From: Deltaproteobacteria bacterium | GTDB taxonomy: Bacteria; Desulfobacterota_B; Binatia; UBA9968 | Assembly (NCBI GenBank): GCA_027297485.1 | Contig: JAPUHZ010000099.1 | Span: 1 to 15,085 of the forward strand | DNA: 15,085 bases | Direction: 5' to 3' | Shown here: one piece after another, positions 8,017 to 13,674 of the stretch | How positions within the stretch are numbered: position 1 is the first letter of the stretch | Layout: each line of letters opens with the position of its first letter | The notes under the pieces: generated by a model | Database searches by the model: none | Told to the model about the DNA's origin: nothing | The model's input: only the letters and a program-made list of their open reading frames with translations | Program-made: the position numbers and the translations under genes

Positions 8017-8793
8017 TTACTCAAACGACAGCGCGGCGCCGTGAGTGAGGTTCTTTTCCAACTTTGTTGGTTTTTTAGTATTGGAACGGAGGGTTGCAGC
8101 GTAGGGTGATGGGCCACGCAATTGAAGCCATTCAGCAAGCGGGCTCTGTTCCGTCACAGGCTTAACGAACTCGAGCCGGTGAGAACCAATCTTAAAACGT
8201 ACACCCTCAGCCTGTATATTATCCTGTTTGATCGGCTCCCCGTTATAGCCCAGAGCGCTCCTGTACCACTGACGGACAGTAGGCAAATCGTCTACGTCTA
8301 CGGCCACGGTTACCGTGCCGATGCCGATAGTTCCATTCTTGTGAGTTTTCTCCCGAGGGATCCGCTCCTCTCGTGGCGTCTCATCTTGTATAAGAAATGG
8401 TGCGACTCCTCGGTGGCCCTCGCGCGGGATTGAGAGAACCCATCTTAGTTGGGTGCCATCGGGTCGCATACGCGTCAGAGGCTGCGGGTCATCGATATTG
8501 ACGCCCGCGCTACGAAACCTTGCGGTATCGCTCGTCAAATCATCAGTCTGCATACAGAAATCGACGAGACCACCTCCCTTCTGCAGAGGGTTCCACCAGC
8601 GATGCTCACGGTTTCCTTCATAGAAGGCGATCAACTCGATGTAGGCGCCATCAGCAAGGGAAATCAGTGCGTTGTATGTGCCGATTGGATGTCTTCCTCC
8701 GGGAACTACTCTAAAACCCAGTTGCTCATAGTCTTTTACTGCTGCTTCCAGATCCGAAACGACAATCACTATGTGATCAATGCCGGTCAACAT
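8017..8793 (-). CDS. VOC-superfamily protein, two-module glyoxalase-like
   Basis: A 258-residue protein with two vicinal-oxygen-chelate (beta-alpha-beta-beta-beta) modules. Module 1 begins GIDHIVIVVSDL and contains H7 and the Glu of AYIELIAF, both usual metal-ligand positions. Module 2 begins near residue 155 (GIGTVTVAVDVDDL) and ends HRLEFVKP, giving further His/Glu candidates. The arrangement fits the glyoxalase_3-like group, which includes many uncharacterised isomerases, lyases and dioxygenase-like proteins. It follows the LLM gene by 82 bp on the same strand, so the two are probably co-transcribed. No strong ribosome binding site precedes the ATG. A role in isomerising or cleaving a ring-derived intermediate of the cluster is plausible but is inference. 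Confidence 0.82.
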   Translation of the reverse strand: MLTGIDHIVIVVSDLEAAVKDYEQLGFRVVPGGRHPIGTYNALISLADGAYIELIAFYEGNREHRWWNPLQKGGGLVDFCMQTDDLTSDTARFRSAGVNIDDPQPLTRMRPDGTQLRWVLSIPREGHRGVAPFLIQDETPREERIPREKTHKNGTIGIGTVTVAVDVDDLPTVRQWYRSALGYNGEPIKQDNIQAEGVRFKIGSHRLEFVKPVTEQSPLAEWLQLRGPSPYAATLRSNTKKPTKLEKNLTHGAALSFE

Positions 8794-8875
8794 AGTCGGC
8801 TTTTGTCATTGGGTTGGTTCGAGATAAGAAGCGCGACAGACTCTTTCACGGCGATGATTGATCGTTGGTTGAACT

Positions 8876-9877
8876 TTACTGGAACGCAGGCGCTACCTCG
8901 CCAAGGAATTTCTTGAGTTGTCCCTGTTGATCCCAGGATGCCATTCGAAGCGTGATGTGTTCTAAACCTGCTTCGAAGTAAGCTTTTAGGTGTTCAATGC
9001 ACTGTCTTGGGCTGCCTGTGGTTGTAAATCCCTCAACAAACGCTGCACTGAAATTGGAAGTATAATACTTATCCAGGAAGGCCTTGCTTTCCTCAAGGGC
9101 AGCCTTTTTGTCATTATTAATATTGATGTTATGGTACAGGGCGCTTCCTATTTTGGCAGCGTTGCGGCCCTCTTCCGGTGCCATCGCAGTAATGCGCGCC
9201 CACTGTTGTCGGAACTGGCCCGGAGTCACTTTATTAGTCATCCAGCCGTCGGCATAGCGTGCTACACGCCGGAGGCTCCGCTCAATTACCGCTTCTGAGG
9301 CGCTGGCGCCGTCTTTCCATGTGAGGCCGGTAGGGTTGCTTGCAATCCAAATGGGGCAGGGGTTCTGGACGGGAGATGGCTCTATGGTTACCCCTTCGAA
9401 CCGATAGAAGCGGCCATGGTGCGAGACTTTTTTCTCGTGGAAGAGTTTGCGAAGTATGACGATGCCCTCCTCGAGCCGTGCAACTCGATCACTGGCTTTA
9501 ATGCCCATCACGACATGCTCGAGCGCCTGCGCCGGGCTCTGCTCATTGGGCCCTCCCAGGCAGACCGCCAGCAACGCACGGCCGTTAGAGAGGACATCGA
9601 GGCTCGCCCACTGCTGGGCCAAGAGAGCCGGATGGCGATGAACAAACGTCGCCATGCAGCCCACGCCTAGACGCACCTTTTTCGTAATCGCGGAAAGTGC
9701 GGAAAGTAAAGTTACCGACTCAAGGCGCGGCTTGGCCAGTAGACTGTCACCTACCCAGATTGTATCGAAGGCGCCTGAGGCTTCGGCTCGCTCGGTTATA
9801 TCCAGGAGATCTCGTGCCTTGATCGCGCCGATAATGACTCCGCGATTCGCTAAGGTTAGTCCAAAAGATGCGCTCAT
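8876..9877 (-). CDS. LLM-class flavin-dependent oxidoreductase (luciferase-like)
   Basis: A 333-residue member of the bacterial-luciferase/F420-dependent family. These TIM-barrel enzymes use reduced FMN with O2, or F420, for monooxygenation or hydride transfer. Family signatures seen are FGLTLANRG at the start, a FDTIWVGDSLL strand-loop (about 37-47), KVRLGVGC, the RHP..LAQQWASLDVLSNGR block (about 81-100), and YRFEGVTIEP with PIWIAS in the middle. The length is typical. It is the first gene of a minus-strand pair with the VOC gene and is divergent from the second UbiD gene across a 172-bp spacer, a layout suggesting shared control. A GAGAAG stretch just before the ATG may act as ribosome binding site. 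Whether it uses FMN or F420 cannot be decided here. Confidence 0.88.
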   Translation of the reverse strand: MSASFGLTLANRGVIIGAIKARDLLDITERAEASGAFDTIWVGDSLLAKPRLESVTLLSALSAITKKVRLGVGCMATFVHRHPALLAQQWASLDVLSNGRALLAVCLGGPNEQSPAQALEHVVMGIKASDRVARLEEGIVILRKLFHEKKVSHHGRFYRFEGVTIEPSPVQNPCPIWIASNPTGLTWKDGASASEAVIERSLRRVARYADGWMTNKVTPGQFRQQWARITAMAPEEGRNAAKIGSALYHNININNDKKAALEESKAFLDKYYTSNFSAAFVEGFTTTGSPRQCIEHLKAYFEAGLEHITLRMASWDQQGQLKKFLGEVAPAFQ

Positions 9878-9941
9878 TTTCTTCTCGGTATCTAAAATCC
9901 CGTCCCTGTCTACATTTTTTTCATGCGGATAAGCTGTTTAA

Positions 9942-9970
9942 AACCTACGCCTTTGTTTTGTATCCATCAA
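9942..9970 (-). promoter_or_regulatory. Weak candidate promoter for the LLM-VOC pair
   Basis: On the minus strand TTGATG (9970-9965) is followed after 17 bases by TAGGTT (9947-9942). The -35 is fair and the -10 is poor. It is offered because the spacer between divergent genes must hold a leftward promoter. Confidence 0.22.
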
Positions 9971-9980
9971 CTAACATGGC

Positions 9981-10009
9981 TTGTCAAGTTAAGAGCGCGT
10001 TGATACTGT
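9981..10009 (+). promoter_or_regulatory. Candidate sigma70-type promoter for UbiD 2 and the isochorismatase-fold gene
   Basis: TTGTCA (9981-9986) and TACTGT (10004-10009) are separated by exactly 17 bases. They match 5 of 6 and about 4 of 6 consensus bases. The site lies about 40 bases before the start codon at 10050. It overlaps no coding sequence and faces away from the LLM gene. Confidence 0.45.
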
Positions 10010-10049
10010 AATCCGTTGCTAATATGTTGGATCTCGCTGGGAAGTTGTC

Positions 10050-11633
10050 ATGAGCGCTAGTTTCAGAAATTATTTGCAAACGCTACGCAAGCACGACGAA
10101 CTGATCGAGATTACCAAACCTATGGATCTCCGTAACGTTGCGTCTTTAGTCCCGCAGTCGGAAAAGGCTCTACTTTTTACCAATGTGACGGGCTACTCCA
10201 TACCGGTGGTATCAGGTCTTTTACAGTCCAGAAAGCGCCTGGCTCTCGGTATGGGGGTTCCTTACGGGGAAATTGAGGCAAAGCTGAGGTCGGCTATGGA
10301 GCATCCTATCAAGCCCAAGCTGTCCACAAGGGCTCTGGTGAAGGAGGTGATTCTTACAAAGAATAAAGTCGATCTCTATCAGTTGCCGGTGCCGATCTTT
10401 TCGCTCTTCGACGGTGGCCCCATGATCACCGGGGCAGTGGTTATTGCTGAGGATCCTGAATACGGGATGAACGCAGGGATGTATCGCCTGATGTTGAAAG
10501 AGAAAAATATTACCGGAATCGACATTGTCACGCCTAACAACCTGAGAAAGTATGCCGAGCGAGCCTTGCAAGCAAAGAGACCTTTCCCTATCTCGATCGC
10601 TATCGGTACCCATCCCTACGAGATGGTGGCATCGACCTTCAAGGCCGCCCTTGGAACTAATGAGCTGACCTATGCAGGCGGCCTACGAGCCGAGCCATTG
10701 GCTCTTGCTCCGGGGGAGACCATTCCGGTTCCGTGCATTGCGGATGCTGAAATAGTTCTAGAAGGGGAGATCATACCCGAGGGTTGGACTCAACCGGAAG
10801 GTCCATTTTGTGAGTTCAACCGTTTGATGGGAGGTGTCCATTACAACCCACGCGTGAGGATAAAAGCGATCATGCACCGGCGCGACCCTATCTACTATGC
10901 GCTTCATATGCCCTGGGAAAATATCTGGATGAGCGCGCCTATCTATGAGGCGGCCGCGTGGCGGGTTCTCCATGAGGCCGGTGTGAGCGCTACGGCCATC
11001 AATGTGACGCCCGGAGGTTGTTGCCACTGGCATATCATTGCGGCTATCAGAAAACAGCCCGGCGACGGAAAGAATACTATTACCGCGCTTCTCTCGATAG
11101 CGGATATCAAGCACGTTGTGGTTACGGACGATGACATCGATATCTTTGATCCGGTCGAGGTGGAATGGGCGATTGCCACTCGAGTCCAAGCGGACCGGGA
11201 CGTTGTCATTATATCCAACGCTCGCTCCAAGCCTTTGGATCCGTCTCTCCCACCCACGGATGGGTTGCCGACAACAGCCAAGATGGGGATCGACGCTACT
11301 ATCCCGGAAAATGTTCCAAGGAATCGTTATCAGCGTATCGTCTACTTTAATGAGGGCAAGATTCAACTAAAAGATTATATAGATGACGTGACAAGACCGA
11401 TTAATAAAGTAAAAAAGGGTGTAGATAATAAACCGGACGTATTAGGGAGAAAAATCCTAAAGGTGCTCTCTAAATCCAACCGGTTCTTTGCTGAATTGCT
11501 CGACCTCTTTCCCGATGAGAAATATGGGAGGATTGCGCGGGCCATCGGTTGGCTAAATGAAAAGGCCAGAATCACGCAAGATACGGAGGGTAAGTATCAG
11601 CTTGTAAATCATCCGAAAGGGAGGAAACGATGA
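10050..11633 (+). CDS. UbiD-family prenyl-FMN-dependent (de)carboxylase 2, with C-terminal extension
   Basis: A 527-residue UbiD-superfamily protein, about 45 residues longer than UbiD 1. The catalytic core is recognisable: N141-A-G-M-Y-R146, metal-ligand E205 in NELTYAGG, and E250-G-P-F-C-E255. The Glu-Arg-Glu network is therefore kept, but C254 replaces the usual Gly. The stretch that in other UbiDs carries a cofactor-site His reads GIDIVTPNN (about residues 156-164), so that His is missing. From about residue 465 to the end is a segment whose pattern of short helices and a D-EGKY-L strand pair resembles a winged helix. The last four bases overlap the next gene (ATGA), implying translational coupling. 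It probably acts on a different acid from UbiD 1. Family membership is sure; activity with the altered residues is likely but untested. Confidence 0.9.
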   Translation: MSASFRNYLQTLRKHDELIEITKPMDLRNVASLVPQSEKALLFTNVTGYSIPVVSGLLQSRKRLALGMGVPYGEIEAKLRSAMEHPIKPKLSTRALVKEVILTKNKVDLYQLPVPIFSLFDGGPMITGAVVIAEDPEYGMNAGMYRLMLKEKNITGIDIVTPNNLRKYAERALQAKRPFPISIAIGTHPYEMVASTFKAALGTNELTYAGGLRAEPLALAPGETIPVPCIADAEIVLEGEIIPEGWTQPEGPFCEFNRLMGGVHYNPRVRIKAIMHRRDPIYYALHMPWENIWMSAPIYEAAAWRVLHEAGVSATAINVTPGGCCHWHIIAAIRKQPGDGKNTITALLSIADIKHVVVTDDDIDIFDPVEVEWAIATRVQADRDVVIISNARSKPLDPSLPPTDGLPTTAKMGIDATIPENVPRNRYQRIVYFNEGKIQLKDYIDDVTRPINKVKKGVDNKPDVLGRKILKVLSKSNRFFAELLDLFPDEKYGRIARAIGWLNEKARITQDTEGKYQLVNHPKGRKR

Positions 11634-12274
11634 TTGAGTTTGAAGGAAAGCAAATTCCGCAGACGCTGGAAGAAGTCGTGGATCCTAAGCGAACTGTGCT
11701 CCTGGTCTGGGATATGCAAAACGACCAAGCCGGCAGGTCTTTTAATAAGGAAGAGTTCCTTCGCACGACGCCCCCCCTGATTGCCGCTGCCAAGAAGGCA
11801 GGCGTCCGAGTGGTGTACGCCCAGTCCACTCCTTTCCTCTGGCGGGACGAATCACCGGCCATGATAAGGCGGGCCATGAGGGAACAGAATGTCGACCATC
11901 CGAGCAAGCTTAAGCCCCGACGGCTTCGAGGAAGCTTCGGCTGGCAATTGATCGAGCCTTTTAGGCCGGAGGGAGATGACATCGTGCTGGATAAACGTCG
12001 GGCAACGATGTTTTTGGGAACGGAGTTTTCAAATCTGATGAGTAATAGGTGTGCGACCACTGTCGTTATGGTCGGGTGCACGACGGATGGCGGAGTGGAA
12101 GGAACGGTGAGGGACGGGTATTATCGCGGATACTTTATGGTTGTAGTGCGAGATTGTGTTGGTACCAGGACAGAAGACGGCCATCTGGATGCTTTGAAGA
12201 GAATGGAGCGTTTTGGTGACGTCGTTGAGTCGGGGGAGATAATTAAGATTTGGGAGTCCTTTGCCCCCCGTTGA
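11630..12274 (+). CDS. Isochorismatase-fold hydrolase with Gly at the nucleophile position
   Basis: A 214-residue protein of the isochorismatase-like superfamily, which includes nicotinamidases, other amidases and true isochorismatases. The Asp (D28 in VWDMQND) and Lys (K122 in VLDKRRAT) of the usual Asp-Lys-Cys triad are present. The Cys of the standard G.xTxxCVxxT motif is not: the protein reads G149-C-T-T-D-G-G155-V-E-G-T, with Gly155 where the Cys should be. True isochorismatases such as EntB also carry Gly there and cleave a vinyl ether instead of an amide, so a generic cysteine-hydrolase label would mislead. It starts inside the stop codon of UbiD 2 with a good ribosome binding site (GGGAGG). 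Being coupled to UbiD 2, it probably acts on the same pathway intermediate. C150 is nearby but out of register. Confidence 0.87.
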   Translation: MIEFEGKQIPQTLEEVVDPKRTVLLVWDMQNDQAGRSFNKEEFLRTTPPLIAAAKKAGVRVVYAQSTPFLWRDESPAMIRRAMREQNVDHPSKLKPRRLRGSFGWQLIEPFRPEGDDIVLDKRRATMFLGTEFSNLMSNRCATTVVMVGCTTDGGVEGTVRDGYYRGYFMVVVRDCVGTRTEDGHLDALKRMERFGDVVESGEIIKIWESFAPR

Positions 12275-12353
12275 GATTCATATGAAACCTTATCAATCTA
12301 TCATCGTACTTGTGCACGACAGGGATCTAATCTACCTCCAAGTTCAGAGCGCA

Positions 12354-12665
12354 TCAACCTGAGCGGCGGAGCCACTGTGGAATGATTTCCTGTGACTCTT
12401 CCATTACCTGTGACTCTTCTAGGGCGATTATCCCGTCTGCATGATAGCTCTCTAGGAGCTTTGCTTTTTCTCTGATCCGTTCGTCCAAATCTTGGTTCTT
12501 GTCGGTCAAGTCTCTGTCCAACGCTTTAAGAGTAGCTGCCTCCTCGATAAGGGATTCCATCCTGCTTACTCTGATCAAGAGATATTTCTTGAAATTAGCT
12601 ACTTCGTTGGCGATCAGGCCAAGATGGGGCCATATCTGTTTATTATCTGACAACTCTGAACCCAT
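12354..12665 (-). CDS. Small coiled-coil protein of unknown function
   Basis: A 103-residue protein that I do not recognise. After an N-terminal stretch with WPHLGLIANEV, residues about 25-80 are dense in E, K, R and L with heptad-like spacing and few helix breakers, indicating a coiled coil. The C-terminus carries a short repeat, EESQ.MEESQ, caused by an 18-bp tandem duplication. Supported as a gene by a strong GGGAGGGAG ribosome binding site six bases or so before the ATG and by a coherent amino-acid composition. No signal peptide or membrane segment is seen. It converges with the isochorismatase-fold gene, 79 bp away, and is probably not part of that operon. Confidence 0.6.
   Translation of the reverse strand: MGSELSDNKQIWPHLGLIANEVANFKKYLLIRVSRMESLIEEAATLKALDRDLTDKNQDLDERIREKAKLLESYHADGIIALEESQVMEESQEIIPQWLRRSG
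12389..12419. repeat. 18-bp-period tandem repeat inside the coiled-coil gene
   Basis: The 13-mer CCTGTGACTCTTC occurs at 12389-12401 and again at 12407-12419, a spacing of 18 bases that keeps the reading frame. It encodes the doubled EESQ near the C-terminus and looks like a recent slippage or duplication. Confidence 0.7.
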
Positions 12666-12805
12666 GGCACTCCCTCCCTATCGCTATATTTTGAGACTGC
12701 CTGCAATTGATGGATTAGCCACCCATCCCTGACACTTTACTTTTCGACTCCAGGGGAAAGCTTTTAATCCATTATCAGATCGTACACTTATTAAAGCATG
12801 GAATC

Positions 12806-12864
12806 CTTGTCAATAGGGCTAGAGTGCATTGGCAGGACTTGTCAATACCTGTACTCAATTGTCA
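12806..12864. repeat. Short direct repeats CTTGTCAATA (two copies plus one variant)
   Basis: CTTGTCAATA occurs at 12806-12815 and 12838-12847, and a shortened form, ATTGTCA, at 12858-12864. On the minus strand each full copy gives TATTGACAAG, containing the consensus -35 hexamer TTGACA, and reads toward the coiled-coil gene. They could be regulator sites, duplicate -35 elements or the worn end of an insertion sequence with internal end-repeats. Confidence 0.4.
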
Positions 12865-12963
12865 CCTATTTTCCACCCTCCTGGTGCGGAATATGAAGGC
12901 ACAGGCGGTACCGAAGGAGAAGATGCACCAAAGGATTGTTCCTCACACTGACACCTAGTGGGG

Positions 12964-12975
12964 CGGGTTAACCCG
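12964..12975. repeat. Perfect 12-bp palindrome CGGGTTAACCCG
   Basis: A self-complementary 12-mer in the non-coding gap, about 65 bases upstream of the promoter candidate for the small signal-anchored protein. It has the symmetry of a dimeric regulator operator; no second copy was seen in the window. Confidence 0.4.
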
Positions 12976-13038
12976 ACCAGGTCAAAGGCAAGCAAATGCA
13001 TAGTGCTGGGTCCAGGGATGGGGGCAAAGCAGGCCGGG

Positions 13039-13066
13039 TTGACGGCTGGGCAGAATTAGATATAGG
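13039..13066 (+). promoter_or_regulatory. Candidate sigma70-type promoter for the small signal-anchored protein
   Basis: TTGACG (13039-13044), 16 bases, then TATAGG (13061-13066). The hexamers match 5 of 6 and 4 of 6 consensus bases. Transcription would start near 13073 and give a leader of about 60 bases. Confidence 0.42.
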
Positions 13067-13078
13067 GAGTAAAAAGAG

Positions 13079-13094
13079 GTGCCGCTTCTGGCAC
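13079..13094 (+). other. Small 5'-leader hairpin
   Basis: GTGCC and GGCAC form a 5-bp stem around a 6-base loop, placed within a few bases of the predicted mRNA start and about 38 bases before the start codon. It could protect the 5' end of the transcript. The stem is short. Confidence 0.25.
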
Positions 13095-13131
13095 AACCAT
13101 GGTGTCTTCAATTAATTTCTAAGGGGGGTAT

Positions 13132-13392
13132 ATGCAAAATAAGAGTTCGCTTTTGTCGTTTCTACTAGGTGCTGTTCTGATGTTATGTGTCTTTCTTTTC
13201 ATTGGTGCGAGTAGAGCCGAAAACGAAGGGCGTTATCAAATGACCGTGACGCGAGACGGCATGTATGTTGTTGATAGCACAACGGGTAGAATCAAAGTAA
13301 TTAGCACTCTTCGCAAAACATGGGAATCGGGCACGACGGTGTTTGACTGGAATACAAATTACACCAAGTTGAAAGTCTACAAACTAAAATAA
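13132..13392 (+). CDS. Small signal-anchored extracytoplasmic protein, unknown function
   Basis: An 86-residue protein. Residues 1-10 are short and polar with one Lys, residues about 8-27 are strongly hydrophobic, and ASRAE (about 26-30) could be a signal-peptidase site. The remaining 57 or so residues look like a compact beta-rich domain (YQMTVTRDGMYVVDSTTGRIKV), probably exported or tethered outside the inner membrane. The start is well supported by AAGGGGGG five bases or so upstream and by the promoter candidate at 13039-13066. It stands alone, with no operon partner on either side. I do not recognise the family. Its strong translation signal suggests an abundant product. Confidence 0.68.
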   Translation: MQNKSSLLSFLLGAVLMLCVFLFIGASRAENEGRYQMTVTRDGMYVVDSTTGRIKVISTLRKTWESGTTVFDWNTNYTKLKVYKLK

Positions 13393-13493
13393 AACCATAC
13401 TTTTGTTGGTGTGTGCTTAACTCGGGGTGAAAGGTCAGGTTGAGCCATCACACATGATTACAATGCGAGACTCGCCCCAATTATATGATCTGA

Positions 13494-13628
13494 GCTGAGG
13501 TTGGTAGGCTTATCGAAGAGCATGCTGCATCGGGTGGGCGGATCGTAAAGCCTGGTCAGTGCGCGGACTGGGCAGGGTGCTCGAGCTACTTCGCCTATCC
13601 AGATGGCTTACTGTGGGAAGTGGCCTGA
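13494..13628 (+). pseudogene. Decayed 3' end of a VOC (glyoxalase/bleomycin-resistance-like) gene
   Basis: About 44 codons read AEVGRLIEEHAASGGRIVKP, then GQCADWAGCSSYFAYPDG and LLWEVA, ending in TGA at 13626. This is the classic C-terminal pattern of single-module VOC proteins, which usually runs GG.IVKPAQ..FWGGYSGYFADPDGHLWEVAWNP. The frame continues past the TGA as N-P-F-P-L, as expected if an original Trp or similar codon became a stop. Upstream, the frame closes at a TGA at 13491 and no start codon or N-terminal module is seen. It is therefore a remnant, not a gene. It is of a different subfamily from the two-module VOC protein at 8017-8793. Confidence 0.65.
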
Positions 13629-13636
13629 AATCCATT

Positions 13637-13667
13637 TCCGCTCCAAGCGGAGTCCGAAGTCGGAGTG
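13637..13667. repeat. 31-bp near-copy of an asnS segment (matches 15031-15061)
   Basis: Bases 13637-13667 match 15031-15061 at 28 of 31 positions in the same orientation. In asnS this stretch encodes the class II motif 3 (minus strand, [10 protein letters not shown]); here it would read HSDFGLRLER, without any surrounding synthetase sequence. It begins within the run-out of the VOC remnant and ends 7 bases before the MFS stop codon, so the MFS gene lies between the two copies. Confidence 0.6.
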
Positions 13668-13674
13668 CTTCCTT

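Larger units (their letters stand above)
12666..13131. other. 466-bp intergenic region with repeats and promoter-like elements
   Basis: No convincing coding region is seen on either strand. The region holds two identical 10-mers and a related third motif at 12806-12864, a 12-bp palindrome at 12964-12975, a promoter candidate at 13039-13066 and a small hairpin at 13079-13094. No tRNA, riboswitch or CRISPR pattern was recognised. Confidence 0.5.

Noticed and set aside
7574..8044. 156-codon open frame on the plus strand
   Set aside because: It is antisense to the well-supported AsmA-like gene and its promoter region and has an implausible Ser/Pro/Leu-rich product.
9862..10070. LLM and UbiD 2 proteins both begin MSASF with an identical first 8 bases
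   Set aside because: The identity stops at once in both DNA and protein, so it is taken as coincidence rather than a duplicated leader.
10659..10690. Apparent loss of the metal-ligand Glu in UbiD 2 (T207)
   Set aside because: Registering the AG motif against E. coli UbiD shows that the ligand is two residues earlier, where E205 is present.
12666..13131. tRNA, CRISPR or small gene in the long gap
   Set aside because: No cloverleaf, no regular repeat-spacer pattern and no frame with both a ribosome binding site and plausible composition was found.
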